DNA of 57,447 nucleotides from Bacteroidales bacterium (GTDB lineage Bacteria; Bacteroidota; Bacteroidia; Bacteroidales; UBA932): NCBI GenBank assembly GCA_017454265.1, contig JAFTDJ010000040.1, positions 1 to 57,447 of the forward strand, read 5' to 3'. Shown piece by piece: positions 1 to 9,058 of this stretch (position 1 is its first letter; each line of letters starts with the position of its first letter). The notes under the pieces were generated by a model. It saw only the letters and a program-made list of their open reading frames with translations, ran no database searches and was not told where the DNA came from. The position numbers and the translations under genes were made by a program.

Positions 1-437
1 ACCCGGGCCGAAGCCACATTCTCCGGAAACACCTGGCCGTTAATCTTCTCCAGCGCCAGTTCCTGAAAAGCAAGATTGCAGATTTGCCGGACTGCCTCCG
101 TACCGATGCCCTGGGACCACCACGGTGTCAGAATCATATAGCCAATCTCACCGATGGCCCCGCCGCCGTCATCCTTCCGCTCCACGGAAATGCTGCCGAC
201 AATCTGCCCGTCAGCCCAGATTGACCGCCAGACACCTTCCTTGCCCTCATTCTCGGCAACCATTCCCAGCCACAAGTCGGCATCGGCCTCAGTATAAGGC
301 TGCGGTAGCCGGTCCGACAGGAACGTTCTGTCCACGGCATTGCACAGCGCCATCAGCGCTTTCTTATCAGTGGAGGTCCATTTATGAAGGATAAGAACAA
401 CAGCTGGAGGCTGGAGAATGTCGTGTACGAGGAACAT
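1..437 (-). CDS. GNAT-family N-acetyltransferase, C-terminus cut by window edge
   Basis: Reading the minus strand gives a continuous frame whose middle part contains LPQPYTEADADLWLGM, then WADGQIVGSISVE, then GEIGYMILTPWWSQGIGTEA. This is the usual order in RimJ/RimL-like GNAT proteins: an N-terminal helix region, a central beta sheet, and an acetyl-CoA-binding strand-helix (here W-x-Q-G-I-G-T-E-A). The family transfers acetyl from acetyl-CoA to an amine; the substrate cannot be told. The frame is open through base 1, so the C-terminus is missing. The ATG at 437 is the best start and lies inside the 3' end of the upstream gene (55-nt overlap). A later non-ATG start nearer the conserved IL-HKWTSTD segment is possible. 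It is the last visible gene of the minus-strand run that begins at 5612. Confidence 0.75.
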   Translation of the reverse strand, partial: MFLVHDILQPPAVVLILHKWTSTDKKALMALCNAVDRTFLSDRLPQPYTEADADLWLGMVAENEGKEGVWRSIWADGQIVGSISVERKDDGGGAIGEIGYMILTPWWSQGIGTEAVRQICNLAFQELALEKINGQVFPENVASAR

Positions 438-1491
438 CCCCTCGCCCAGCTGGTTCTGCTACAAGTCGAAGACCTACTGTATTGTAGGCCGATGAGGCCT
501 TGCGTCCCTCTCCTCTGAAAGAAGTCTTGCAGCTCGAGGCGTTGGCATACCAGGAGCCGCCACGGACGGCATTGACGTTTTGGCCTTTTTCCGCACCGTT
601 CCGGGCAATTTCTACTGAAGACGTCCACTCCCAGCAATTGCCGCACATATTCAGGCATCCGCACCAGGACATGCCTTCCGGGTATGCATCCACCTCGCAG
701 GTATTACCGCCGGCGTCGTTAATCTCAGAGAATATGTCTGTGTAAATGAATCCAAGGTAGTTGGTATGGTCCACCCAGCCGGTCACGCCGCCCGTTGCGC
801 TGACAGAGATGATGTCTGAAATCTTATCCTGCTGGCCATACCTGGTGGATTTACTGTTGTTGTAAGTGGCCATCCGATCAGGGGTCTTGAGGACTTCTGC
901 CGCTATGACGGCATTGTAGTTGAACTTTGATTTGAGCACTCCATCGGAGTAGCTTGCGTCATTTTTTTCACCCCAGGGATAAGCTGTGCGGGCGGTACCG
1001 GCTGCGGCATACTCCCACTCGGCCGAGGTCGGAAGACGGAACGCCCAGCCCTCGGTGCTTTCGCTCAGCCATTTGCAATAAGCCTCCGCTTCGGTGCAGG
1101 AAATCCATAGCACCGGGTGCTTCTCCCTCCCTTCCGGAATACTCGTCCCATTCCAATACTTAGGCGCAGACGCTCCGGTCGCATCAATATATGCTTTCCA
1201 CTCACTATTTGTTACTGCATATTTGCAGATATAGTATTCCTTGGGAATGGAAACGGTTTCTCCTCCGGCCACATTGGAAGATGTGGCAATGAACGTATAG
1301 CTTCCGAAGGTTTCTACTTTTGCGTAGTTGTCCGGTACTGAGATTTCTTCCGTAGGGTTATCCGGATCTGAAGTCTCTTCGCCATTGTCGGCAGGAGTGA
1401 TTTTTCCGCAGGAAACGATAGTCATGAGCCCTACGATGGCGATGATGCCGCACTGCTTAAGCCAGCGGAGAAAAAAAAGAATGGGGACCAT
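382..1491 (-). CDS. Formylglycine-generating-enzyme-like (SUMF1/FGE-sulfatase domain) lipoprotein
   Basis: 369 aa. A hydrophobic N-terminus ends in a lipobox (TIVSC, Cys28), predicting an exported lipoprotein. A Pro/Asp/Glu-rich linker follows, then an FGE-sulfatase domain from about residue 65 to 345: YYICKYAVTNSEWKAY, the LPTSAEWEYAAAGT motif, YPWGEKN, MCGNCWEWTSS, AVRGGSWY and a terminal VGLRLV. The family includes sulfatase-activating enzymes but also many catalytically uncharacterised surface proteins (gliding, adhesion and polysaccharide-associated), and no sulfatase gene lies nearby. Beyond the domain end there is an odd 26-residue tail overlapping the start of the GNAT gene. It lies 4 nt after the kinase-like gene at 1496-2359, so it is probably co-transcribed. 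The domain call is firm and the function unknown. Confidence 0.85.
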   Translation of the reverse strand: MVPILFFLRWLKQCGIIAIVGLMTIVSCGKITPADNGEETSDPDNPTEEISVPDNYAKVETFGSYTFIATSSNVAGGETVSIPKEYYICKYAVTNSEWKAYIDATGASAPKYWNGTSIPEGREKHPVLWISCTEAEAYCKWLSESTEGWAFRLPTSAEWEYAAAGTARTAYPWGEKNDASYSDGVLKSKFNYNAVIAAEVLKTPDRMATYNNSKSTRYGQQDKISDIISVSATGGVTGWVDHTNYLGFIYTDIFSEINDAGGNTCEVDAYPEGMSWCGCLNMCGNCWEWTSSVEIARNGAEKGQNVNAVRGGSWYANASSCKTSFRGEGRKASSAYNTVGLRLVAEPAGRGDVPRTRHSPASSCCSYPS

Positions 1492-1495
1492 GAGT

Positions 1496-2359
1496 TTAGT
1501 CGGTGTAAAACTGCTTTACCAGATGGTCGATATGCATCTTGAAAAAGATTTTTTCCAAGAAAGTCGGAGTCATGAAGACGGTACGGAGAATGATGTCCAG
1601 TGCGGCGTACTTTCCAGCCAGATGGTCAAACCCGTTGTGCTCGCTTTGCCCAGTATAGGCAGTGGCAAAAGCATCCCAGAAGCGGCAAAGCTGGTCTTTC
1701 TCCATATGAAAGAGCTCCCGTGCCTGCTTGATGGAAGAATAAACCATGCAGACCAGGTACAGATGGCCGATGTCGAACATCGGATCCCCGTGGGCGAAAC
1801 GATCCAGGTCTATCCAATAGCATTTGTCGCCCGCCTGGATGAGGTTTCCCATCTGGTAGTCTCCATGGACGCAGTGGTCGTTCTCCTGTATGGTTTCGGC
1901 GAAGGCTCGGATTATCCGAAGGGTTTTCTTACTCAGGAAAGAGGCTCCGTCCAGAGCCTGCATCAGCTGCTGCCGCCGGCTGGGGAAAAAGTCCGTCTTG
2001 CAGGGCGTCGCAAACAGCTGCTTGCCCTTTTCACATAGGAGTCGGGCCATTTCCTCAATGCGCTCCGGCTCATCGTGGCAGATGCGGGAGAGAGACTTTT
2101 TGCCGACGATACGCTCCGATATGGTGGCATATACATCCCCGACGCATACCATATCGTGCATCCTAGGGACCGGAATACCCAGTCCGTCTACCGCCCTGGA
2201 GACTTCATACTCTTTCCGTACCGCCTCGAGGGTACTCAGGCGGGCATTGTTCACTTTCAAGATAACATCGGGCTGCGCAGGGTTGACATACGTCTTTCCG
2301 TTACCGCCTTCTCCCACCTGCCGCCACTGGGAGAGGTTTATGCGGGGGTAATCATTCAT
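1496..2359 (-). CDS. Aminoglycoside-phosphotransferase-like kinase (TIGR02172-type), copy 1
   Basis: 287 aa with a protein-kinase-like phosphotransferase fold. An N-terminal Gly-rich loop (VGEGGNGKTY) is followed by the ATP-site lysine VILKV (Lys35), the Brenner-type catalytic motif HGDYQMGNL (His165, Asp167, Asn172) and a metal-binding IDLDRF (Asp184) with FDIGHLY after it. This matches the paralogous phosphotransferase family TIGR02172, whose substrate is unknown; choline, amino-sugar or homoserine kinases share the fold. A second, diverged copy lies immediately upstream (2386-3252), 26 nt away, and an FGE-like lipoprotein gene starts 4 nt downstream. ATG at 2359 is the only sensible start. 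Cytoplasmic. Kinase fold certain, substrate not inferable. Confidence 0.85.
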   Translation of the reverse strand: MNDYPRINLSQWRQVGEGGNGKTYVNPAQPDVILKVNNARLSTLEAVRKEYEVSRAVDGLGIPVPRMHDMVCVGDVYATISERIVGKKSLSRICHDEPERIEEMARLLCEKGKQLFATPCKTDFFPSRRQQLMQALDGASFLSKKTLRIIRAFAETIQENDHCVHGDYQMGNLIQAGDKCYWIDLDRFAHGDPMFDIGHLYLVCMVYSSIKQARELFHMEKDQLCRFWDAFATAYTGQSEHNGFDHLAGKYAALDIILRTVFMTPTFLEKIFFKMHIDHLVKQFYTD

Positions 2360-2385
2360 AGAAATTCACTTGCTAATCAAACAGC

Positions 2386-3252
2386 TTATAATGGTGCGAC
2401 GCCACTCAGGAAAGCGTTTGCCAAGCCTTCCAGCTGGGGAGCGGGTTCCCCTTTCCCTTCATACTTCTTACAGAAGTTGAAGTACAGCTTGAGAGCCGTG
2501 AACTTGAGCAGGTTCTTTTCATATTCCTTCTTCTCGTCGGCAGTCTTGAAGCCATAGTAGTCTTTGACAAGGAGGTCCCAGTGTCTGCGCAATGTAGCCG
2601 GCTCCAGGTGGAAGAGATTGTCTGTCAGCTCAGGCCGCATGTAGTGGGAGATATAAAAGATCATGGAGAAATCCCACTGCGGACAGCCCCAGGCAAAATC
2701 GCCCAGGTCAATCCAATAGTCCTTGACGCCGTCGGTGATGATATTGCCGATGTGAAGGTCACCGTGCAGGCAGGTTTTGGGGTTAGGAATACTGTCAAGC
2801 GCCGAGAGAAGACGTGCCCGAAGCGGTTCGGTGATACACGTGGATTTCTCAATCCAGGGGCGGATAATCGCACTCATCTCGGGAAAAGCCTCAGTATCGG
2901 CAGGCGTAGAGTGGATGCCCTTGGCAAGTGCTGCGAACTTGGCCGTGAGCGGTTCCAGCTGTTCGGGCTCCTCGGAGATAATACGGGTATAGGAACGTTT
3001 ATTAGCAATTACTTGATATTCGCCGCCGAATCTTTCCCCGTCCGTCACCAGGCGGAAGGGCTCAGGGGAAGGAATCCCAAGTTTATAAACAGCCCGGGAG
3101 ATGCGGAATTCGCGCTCTGCCGTATTTGCGCCGTAACTTTTGAGGAACAGCTTGGCCATAGCCTTGCCATCCTTGCGGGTATAAGTGAGGGACTGACCGC
3201 CCTCACCGCTCTGGAAGTAATCATCCAGGTTGATTGTTTCATAAGTTGCCAT
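2386..3252 (-). CDS. Aminoglycoside-phosphotransferase-like kinase (TIGR02172-type), copy 2
   Basis: 288 aa, a paralogue of the neighbouring downstream gene: Gly-rich SGEGGQSLTY near residues 15-24, catalytic HGDLHIGNII (His163, Asp165, Asn170) and IDLGDF (Asp182) followed by WDFSMIFY. The two copies share the opening pattern N-L-x-x-(W/Y)-x-x-x-GEGG and the whole domain order, so they look like an old tandem duplication with divergence rather than a recent one. ATG at 3252 is chosen; an upstream GTG at 3261 would add only three residues. The start is 13 nt after guaA, suggesting one transcript with guaA. Substrate unknown. Confidence 0.85.
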   Translation of the reverse strand: MATYETINLDDYFQSGEGGQSLTYTRKDGKAMAKLFLKSYGANTAEREFRISRAVYKLGIPSPEPFRLVTDGERFGGEYQVIANKRSYTRIISEEPEQLEPLTAKFAALAKGIHSTPADTEAFPEMSAIIRPWIEKSTCITEPLRARLLSALDSIPNPKTCLHGDLHIGNIITDGVKDYWIDLGDFAWGCPQWDFSMIFYISHYMRPELTDNLFHLEPATLRRHWDLLVKDYYGFKTADEKKEYEKNLLKFTALKLYFNFCKKYEGKGEPAPQLEGLANAFLSGVAPL

Positions 3253-3265
3253 ATAGTACACTTTG

Positions 3266-4846
3266 TTATTCCCACTCTATAGTTGCGGGCGGCTTGGATG
3301 AAATATCATACACAACACGGTTGACGCCGCGTACTTTACGTATAATCCGGTTGGATACATCCCGCAGAAAATCGTATGGAAGCGGGAACCAGTCTGCTGT
3401 CATGGCATCGGTAGAAACGACTGCACGCAACGCAACAGGACTTTCATAGGTACGTTCATCGCCCATGACGCCTACGCTCTTTACCGGCAGTAAAATTACA
3501 CCAGCCTGCCAGACAGCATCATATAAGTTAACCGCCTTGACACGCGGGTCAGAAGCGGATGGATAATCCAGGCCCGAGCAGTCGTAGGCGCGAAGGCAAC
3601 TGATGAAGATATCATCCGCCTCCCTGAGAATCTGCAGTTTCTCTTCCGTCACCTCACCTACTATTCGAACGGCCAGCGAGGGACCGGGAAAGGGATGTCT
3701 GCTTACAAGCTCTTCCTTGATACCCAAGGACCGGCCTACACGTCGCACCTCGTCTTTGAAAAGCATTCTAAGCGGTTCTACCACTTTGAGATGCATTTCT
3801 TCCGGAAGGCCGCCCACATTATGATGACTCTTTATCTTTGAGGCGATACCCGGGATACCGGCACTTTCTATTACGTCCGGATAAATTGTCCCCTGTGCCA
3901 GCCAGGCTACATTATCAATCTTGCGCGCATAACTGTCAAAAGTTTCAACAAAGAGCCGTCCTATGATTTTCCGCTTGGATTCAGGATCAGATACACCTGC
4001 AAGAGCCTTCAGAAAGACAGCTGAGGCATCAGCTCCGATAACGTTGAGCCCCATATCTTCATAAGATTCCAACACGGATTCAAATTCATTTTTTCTTAGC
4101 AGGCCGTTGTTGACAAAAATGCACGTAAGATTAGGACCGACAGCTTTATTCAGCAGAACAGCAGCGACAGTGGAATCCACGCCGCCGCTTAAGCCCAGAA
4201 TTACTTTTTCATCGCCGACCTGCTCCCTAAGCTGCGTCACGGCGGTTTCTATAAAAGAGGATGGAGTCCAGTCTCCCTTACATCCGCATATGTCGAACGC
4301 AAAGTTTCCGAGTATTGTACCGCCCTCGGTGGTGTGGAACACTTCCGGATGAAACTGAACAGCATATGTCGGCTCATTCGTAAACTGGTAGGCAGCATTC
4401 TTCACAACCGCTGTGGAGGCAATTACCTTGCTGTTGTCTGGAAGAGCCGAAATTGTATCACCGTGCGACATCCAGACCTGAGTATGTGCGCTCACACCCT
4501 TCATCAGCGGAGAATCCGGCATAACCACATCCAGAATCGCCCTGCCATATTCCCGCGTGTCTGAAGATTCCACCGTGCCGCCCCCCTTGTCTGCGAGATA
4601 CTGCGCACCGTAGCAGATGCCAAGCAAAGGCAGGCGCCCGCGGAAAAGGCCGAGATCAACTTGCGGGGCATTCAAATCCCTTACAGAACAAGGGCTTCCG
4701 GAAAGAATAACACCTTTAACCTGTCTGTCAAGCGGCGGGATTCTATTGTAGGGAAATATCTCACAAAAGACGTTCAATTCCCGCAAGCGCCTGCCAATCA
4801 ACTGGGTAACTTGGGATCCGAAATCCAAAATCAGGATCTTATCCAT
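3266..4846 (-). CDS. guaA: GMP synthase (glutamine-hydrolysing)
   Basis: 526 aa, full length. Converts XMP to GMP using glutamine and ATP in purine biosynthesis; cytoplasmic homodimer. The N-terminal class I amidotransferase domain has the nucleophile in GICYGAQ (Cys78) and the HPE pair (His166, Glu168). The ATP-pyrophosphatase domain carries LSGGVDS (P-loop about residues 219-225). The C-terminal dimerisation domain includes [20 protein letters not shown] and ends with [14 protein letters not shown], the standard GuaA terminus. The start [12 protein letters not shown] fits the family; an in-frame upstream extension to 4936 would add 30 unconserved residues. It lies 10 nt after the VanX-like gene. 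Confidence 0.97.
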   Translation of the reverse strand: MDKILILDFGSQVTQLIGRRLRELNVFCEIFPYNRIPPLDRQVKGVILSGSPCSVRDLNAPQVDLGLFRGRLPLLGICYGAQYLADKGGGTVESSDTREYGRAILDVVMPDSPLMKGVSAHTQVWMSHGDTISALPDNSKVIASTAVVKNAAYQFTNEPTYAVQFHPEVFHTTEGGTILGNFAFDICGCKGDWTPSSFIETAVTQLREQVGDEKVILGLSGGVDSTVAAVLLNKAVGPNLTCIFVNNGLLRKNEFESVLESYEDMGLNVIGADASAVFLKALAGVSDPESKRKIIGRLFVETFDSYARKIDNVAWLAQGTIYPDVIESAGIPGIASKIKSHHNVGGLPEEMHLKVVEPLRMLFKDEVRRVGRSLGIKEELVSRHPFPGPSLAVRIVGEVTEEKLQILREADDIFISCLRAYDCSGLDYPSASDPRVKAVNLYDAVWQAGVILLPVKSVGVMGDERTYESPVALRAVVSTDAMTADWFPLPYDFLRDVSNRIIRKVRGVNRVVYDISSKPPATIEWE

Positions 4847-4856
4847 GCAGGTAATG

Positions 4857-5612
4857 TCAGTCCAATTGATGGATATCGAAGGTAAAATAGGTGTCGGGGA
4901 AGGGCTCGTCCCGGAGAGTGAAATGCCACCATTCACTATCCAGGGGCTTGAACCCGTGCTTAAGCATTGCCCGGCGGAGTATCATCCGGTTTTCGAATTG
5001 CTCGGGGGTGATAGAACGGCCTTGGGGACTCTTGCTGTTGTCGCCTGTGTACTCCCCCGTCTCCGGATTGCCGCAGAAATCGGGATGGCTTTCCGGGCCG
5101 AACCAGTCGAATGTAGCGCCCATATCGACCTCTTTCTCCGTGTCCATGTCGAAAAGCGTAAGATCAACGGTGGAACCTCTTGTATGTCCGCTCTTTTCCA
5201 TTATGTACTCCTGTTCGAACAATACGCTCTTGTCTAAATCGGGGTAAAAATACGGCTTCATTCGCTTATCGGACAAATCTGCAGCCCAACGCACGAAATG
5301 ATCCACCGCCTTTTGGGGACGGTATGCGTCGTAAATCTTGAGTCGGTAGCCTTGAGCCACCATTTCATCACTCACTTCCCGCAAAGCAGCACCGGCTTTC
5401 TTGGTAATAAGAGCAACCGGTTCCATATATCCGTCGATACGGTCACCGACAAAATTGTAGGTGCTGAAATAACGGATTTCCAGAATGGCATCTGGTACGG
5501 CAGTGGTAATTGTAGTGAACTCGCTGCTGTCTTCTTCTGGAAGTACCGGGGACGACTTGCAGCAGGCAAGCAAAGATAGCGATGCCAGGGTAATAACTAA
5601 TAACTTTTTCAT
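4857..5612 (-). CDS. D-Ala-D-Ala dipeptidase family lipoprotein (VanX/DdpX-like, M15D)
   Basis: 251 aa. A signal sequence with a lipobox (SLLACC, Cys17) predicts a membrane-anchored periplasmic protein. The M15D zinc site is complete: [10 protein letters not shown] (His143, Asp150) and EWWHF (catalytic Glu227, ligand His230), plus the family arginine in YDAYRP (Arg98). These enzymes cut D-Ala-D-Ala dipeptide. As a lipoprotein outside a van cluster it more likely recycles peptidoglycan-derived dipeptides than confers vancomycin resistance (inference). It is the first gene of the minus-strand run towards guaA. A TATTTTTG element sits only 4 nt before its ATG. Confidence 0.92.
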   Translation of the reverse strand: MKKLLVITLASLSLLACCKSSPVLPEEDSSEFTTITTAVPDAILEIRYFSTYNFVGDRIDGYMEPVALITKKAGAALREVSDEMVAQGYRLKIYDAYRPQKAVDHFVRWAADLSDKRMKPYFYPDLDKSVLFEQEYIMEKSGHTRGSTVDLTLFDMDTEKEVDMGATFDWFGPESHPDFCGNPETGEYTGDNSKSPQGRSITPEQFENRMILRRAMLKHGFKPLDSEWWHFTLRDEPFPDTYFTFDIHQLD

Positions 5613-5616
5613 ACCA

Positions 5617-5624
5617 CAAAAATA
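5617..5624 (-). promoter_or_regulatory. Candidate -7 element of the VanX-like gene
   Basis: TATTTTTG on the minus strand matches the Bacteroides -7 consensus TAnnTTTG. Only four bases (TGGT) separate it from the ATG at 5612, predicting a leaderless or near-leaderless mRNA. No convincing TTG -33 element is seen. Confidence 0.4.
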
Positions 5625-5644
5625 GAATAATTATCCGAAAATAG

Positions 5645-5652
5645 TATCTTTG
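5645..5652 (+). promoter_or_regulatory. Candidate -7 element of the menA-like operon
   Basis: TATCTTTG on the plus strand lies 14 nt before the ATG at 5667, in the 54-nt gap between divergent genes. No clear -33 TTG at the expected distance. Confidence 0.35.
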
Positions 5653-5666
5653 TACTAAATTGACTC

Positions 5667-6575
5667 ATGATGAAGCATAATATTAAAGATTGGCTGTTCG
5701 TTACCCGTTTCTGGGCTTTTCCAGTTTCTGCTATGCCGGTTTTGGTTACAGCAGCATACCTGTTCAGCAAAGGCGAGCTCTCCGGAAGCATATGGCACAC
5801 ACTTCTAATAGTCCTTCTTTGCGTCGTTGGCGTTGTAGTGCTGCACGCAGCCGGAAACGTACTCAGCGACTACTTCGACTACAAGAGCGGAGTGGACAAC
5901 CCACAGGCCTACGCCGTTCCCACCTTGGTTTTCCATCTCTATGAGCCAAAGGAGTATCTGGTGTTCAGCATTATCCTCTTCGTCATAGGCTCCTGCATAG
6001 GTCTGGTCATTACAAGCCTGTGCGGTCCGGGTATACTCTTGATAGGCGGAATCGGTGTCGTGCTTACACTGCTGTACTCACTTCTCAAATACAACGCCCT
6101 GGGAGACCTCAACATATTCCTCGTTTACGGTGTGCTCATTATTTTGGGAACGGCTTACGCCCTCACCGGATCATTCCATCCGGAAGTCCTGATTCTGTCT
6201 GTTCCTATCGGCATCATCACCGTCTCCGTCCTGCACGCAAACAATACTTACGACATTCCAACCGACAAGGCGGCAGGAATTAAGACTTTCGCCATGCTTC
6301 TCGGGCCTCGCAATTCCAACATCCTGTACCGGGTATATATGATAGTCCCCTTTATTGCAGTAGCGCTATACGTTATCCTGGGTTGGATGCACCCGCTCTC
6401 GCTGCTATGCTTCGCCGGAGCCATTCCCGCCTGGAAGAACTATAAGCAGGCGTCCTCCTTCAATGAAAAGGGTCTGGAGTCAATGAAGGACCTGGACAAA
6501 GCGTCTTCCCAACTCCAGCTTGTTTTCTCAGGAGCACTGTTTGCAGGACTTCTGTTTGCCGGGCTGTTGGTCTGA
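5667..6575 (+). CDS. menA: UbiA-family prenyltransferase, probable 1,4-dihydroxy-2-naphthoate prenyltransferase
   Basis: 302 aa integral membrane protein with about eight to nine hydrophobic segments. The first Asp-rich motif of the UbiA superfamily is NVLSDYFDYKSGVD (residues about 66-80) and the second is NNTYDIPTDKAAG. MenA attaches a polyprenyl chain to DHNA in menaquinone synthesis, and menaquinone is the main quinone of Bacteroidales. No other men genes are nearby, so another UbiA prenyl acceptor is possible. First gene of a three-gene plus-strand operon; the next gene starts 4 nt after its stop. Start uncertain by one residue (ATGATG). Confidence 0.8.
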   Translation: MMKHNIKDWLFVTRFWAFPVSAMPVLVTAAYLFSKGELSGSIWHTLLIVLLCVVGVVVLHAAGNVLSDYFDYKSGVDNPQAYAVPTLVFHLYEPKEYLVFSIILFVIGSCIGLVITSLCGPGILLIGGIGVVLTLLYSLLKYNALGDLNIFLVYGVLIILGTAYALTGSFHPEVLILSVPIGIITVSVLHANNTYDIPTDKAAGIKTFAMLLGPRNSNILYRVYMIVPFIAVALYVILGWMHPLSLLCFAGAIPAWKNYKQASSFNEKGLESMKDLDKASSQLQLVFSGALFAGLLFAGLLV

Positions 6576-6579
6576 CACT

Positions 6580-7224
6580 ATGAAGAAGCAGGGAATTCAA
6601 CTCATTACAGCTATCTGCACTGCAGCATTGCTGTGGTTTTATATGTTCAGTCCCTGGACGCAGGGAAGGCCGAATTTCTGGATAGTCATGGCATGTTCGG
6701 CTCTTATTCTCACAACTCTGGGCCTGTGCTTCACCCCCGGTCACAGGATCCTGGGAAAAATAGAAAAGCCTGCTCTCCAACTGCTTCTTGGTATAGTTAT
6801 AGCTTTCGCCCTCTGGGGTGTATTCTGGGCAGGAGACAAAGTCTCTGCCTGGCTGTTCGCATTTGCGCGCGGTGAAGTTGACGCCGTATATTCAATGAAA
6901 CAGGGGCTGCCCCCTTGGGTTATCGCAGTTTTACTCCTCGGACTTATAGGTCCGGCAGAAGAGCTTTTCTGGCGAGGGTACGTTCAGCGCACGCTGGAAT
7001 CAATCGTCGGCGGAAAGTATCCTAAAGACCTGGCATTTGTCATTACCGGTGTCATATACGCCCTGGTACACATTTGGTCATTCAATTTCATGTTGGTAAT
7101 GGCAGCTCTTGTAGCCGGTGTAATCTGGGGCTTTCTATACCGCCTGCGCCCCGGGATGCTTCCGGCACTTGTAGTAAGTCATGCTGTCTGGGATGCGCTG
7201 GTATTCATTATTATCCCTATTTAA
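6580..7224 (+). CDS. CPBP-family intramembrane metalloprotease (Abi/Rce1-like)
   Basis: 214 aa with six or so membrane segments. CPBP motifs are present: EELFWRGYVQR (EE-x-x-x-R), HIWSFNFM with the second conserved His, and SHAVWDAL with the third His. Relatives cleave prenylated proteins or process bacteriocins, or act as membrane scaffolds; the bacterial substrate is usually unknown. Start ATG at 6580 lies 4 nt after the menA-like stop. A longer frame from 6520 would run through the end of that gene and lacks support. Placement beside a prenyltransferase is suggestive but not proof of a prenyl-linked role. Confidence 0.85.
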   Translation: MKKQGIQLITAICTAALLWFYMFSPWTQGRPNFWIVMACSALILTTLGLCFTPGHRILGKIEKPALQLLLGIVIAFALWGVFWAGDKVSAWLFAFARGEVDAVYSMKQGLPPWVIAVLLLGLIGPAEELFWRGYVQRTLESIVGGKYPKDLAFVITGVIYALVHIWSFNFMLVMAALVAGVIWGFLYRLRPGMLPALVVSHAVWDALVFIIIPI

Positions 7225-7234
7225 CTCACGCTAT

Positions 7235-7918
7235 ATGAACGCTAAAGTCAAGAATATACTCATACGTTACAGCATTTCAACACTTGGGCTGGTGATAGTT
7301 GCCCTGGGTGTCGGGCTGTCCATCAAGTCCAACCTGGGCATATCCCCTCCTTCTTGTCCGCCCACGCTGTTTAACTTGCGCTGGCCTGAGATATCCGTTG
7401 GCACATTCACCTGGATAATGCATCTTATCTTCATCCTGCTGCAATTCGTCCTTTTGCGCAAGACGTTTAAACTGAGATATTTGATGCAGATTCCCGCGGC
7501 ATTCGTGTTCGGGTATCTATGTGATGCAGCCATATGGCTTTTCAACGCCATTGACGCACCGGCAGCGAATTATGTCATTCAGATAGTGCTGAGCCTGGCC
7601 ACAGTGCTGATCACCGCCATAGGCATCAAACTGGAGGTGCTGGGAGGAGGCTGGATCCTGGCCGGAGATATGACTACGGCCGTACTTAGCGAAGTAACCA
7701 AAATCCGGTTCAGCGTTGTCAAAGTTCTCTTCGACATATCGCTTGTAGCCCTCACTGCACTCTTCGCCTGGTTGTTTTTCGGTCTGTTCACAGGTAACGG
7801 CGCAACGGTGGTAATACGTGAAGGCACCCTTATACTTGCAGTCTTTACGGGTATCTGTATGCGTTTTACCGACCCTCTGATGGATAAGTTGTTCGGGCCC
7901 TTGGTGCCCAAAGAATAA
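7235..7918 (+). CDS. YczE/YyaS/YitT-type membrane protein (DUF6198-like)
   Basis: 227 aa with five to six hydrophobic segments and no soluble domain. Pattern: RYSISTLGLVIVALGVGLSI-SNLGISPPSCPP near the N-terminus and a Gly-rich EVLGGGWILAGDMTT segment, typical of the uncharacterised YczE/YyaS family (COG2364-like). It lies 10 nt after the CPBP gene and ends convergently 3 nt before the rfbB stop. Start ATG at 7235 chosen over an in-frame ATG at 7181 that overlaps the previous gene. Function unknown; a transport role is only a guess. Confidence 0.7.
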   Translation: MNAKVKNILIRYSISTLGLVIVALGVGLSIKSNLGISPPSCPPTLFNLRWPEISVGTFTWIMHLIFILLQFVLLRKTFKLRYLMQIPAAFVFGYLCDAAIWLFNAIDAPAANYVIQIVLSLATVLITAIGIKLEVLGGGWILAGDMTTAVLSEVTKIRFSVVKVLFDISLVALTALFAWLFFGLFTGNGATVVIREGTLILAVFTGICMRFTDPLMDKLFGPLVPKE

Positions 7919-7921
7919 GGG

Positions 7922-9058
7922 TTACCTGCCGGCGTACATATCTTCGTAGTATTTCTGGTAATCTCCGGAAGTAACGTTATCCATCCAGGCCTGGTTTTCC
8001 AGGTACCAGCGGACGGTCTTCTCTATACCCTCCTCGAATTGCAGGCTTGGTTCCCATCCAAGCTCCCTCTGCAGCTTCGTCGAATCTATGGCATAACGGA
8101 GATCATGCCCCGCCCTGTCGGTAACATAGGTAATCAGGTCCATATCCTCCCCTTCAGGGCGTCCAAGCAGACGGTCAACAGTATTGATAAGTACTTTGAT
8201 GATGTCTATGTTCTTCCATTCGTTGAACCCGCCGATATTGTATGTTTCGGCAATTGTTCCCTTGTGGAAAATTGTATCGATCGCCCTCGCGTGGTCTTCC
8301 ACATACAGCCAGTCGCGTACATTCTCGCCCCTGCCATAGACAGGCAGCGGCTTGCGGTGACGGATATTATTGATAAACAGTGGAATAAGCTTTTCAGGGA
8401 ACTGATAAGGACCGTAGTTGTTGGAGCAATTGGTCACAATGGTCGGCATTCCAAAAGTATCGTGGAACGCACGGACAAAGTGGTCGCTGCTTGCCTTTGC
8501 TGCGCTGTACGGGCTGTGAGGCTGATACTTAAGATCCTCCGTAAAGAACTTCTCGCCATAAGCAAGATGATGCTTGCCACTCGAAGCCTTAGTCGTGAAA
8601 GGAGGCTCTATTCCTTCGGGATGAGTCATCTGAAGGGCGCCGTACACCTCGTCGGTACTAATGTGATAGAAGCGCTTGTCTTCATACTTCTCGGGAAGGC
8701 TTTCCCAATATGCCTTGGCTGCCTGCAGGAGTGAAAGCGTACCCATTACGTTTGTCCGGGCAAAGGTGAAGGGGTCCTTGATGGAACGGTCAACGTGGCT
8801 CTCGGCCGCCAGGTGGATGATGCCGTCCACCTGCTCTTCCTGCATCAGATTAAACACGCCTTCAAAATCGCAAATATCCATCTTGACGAAGCGATAATTG
8901 GGTTTGGCCTCAACGTCCCGGAGATTAGCCAGGTTGCCGGCATATGTCAGTTTGTCCAGATTGATAATGCGGTACTCCGGATACTTGTTTACGAACAGGC
9001 GCACGACGTGCGAACCTATGAAACCGGCGCCGCCGGTGATTATTATGCTTCGTTTCAT
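7922..9058 (-). CDS. rfbB: dTDP-glucose 4,6-dehydratase
   Basis: 378 aa extended short-chain dehydrogenase. N-terminal NAD site GGAGFIGSH (residues 7-15), active-site STDEVYG, catalytic YSAAKASSD (Tyr-x-x-x-Lys) and a C-terminal sugar-nucleotide region RPGHDLRYA-like ([11 protein letters not shown]). Removes water from dTDP-glucose to give dTDP-4-keto-6-deoxyglucose, the second step of dTDP-rhamnose synthesis. Somewhat longer than the typical 350 aa because of an insertion around [22 protein letters not shown]. Last gene of the polysaccharide operon; its ATG overlaps the rfbA stop by 4 nt. Confidence 0.95.
   Translation of the reverse strand: MKRSIIITGGAGFIGSHVVRLFVNKYPEYRIINLDKLTYAGNLANLRDVEAKPNYRFVKMDICDFEGVFNLMQEEQVDGIIHLAAESHVDRSIKDPFTFARTNVMGTLSLLQAAKAYWESLPEKYEDKRFYHISTDEVYGALQMTHPEGIEPPFTTKASSGKHHLAYGEKFFTEDLKYQPHSPYSAAKASSDHFVRAFHDTFGMPTIVTNCSNNYGPYQFPEKLIPLFINNIRHRKPLPVYGRGENVRDWLYVEDHARAIDTIFHKGTIAETYNIGGFNEWKNIDIIKVLINTVDRLLGRPEGEDMDLITYVTDRAGHDLRYAIDSTKLQRELGWEPSLQFEEGIEKTVRWYLENQAWMDNVTSGDYQKYYEDMYAGR

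Noticed and set aside
4857-5612. Vancomycin-resistance vanX
   Set aside because: No vanH, vanA or regulators nearby and the protein is a lipoprotein; a dipeptide-recycling role is more likely.
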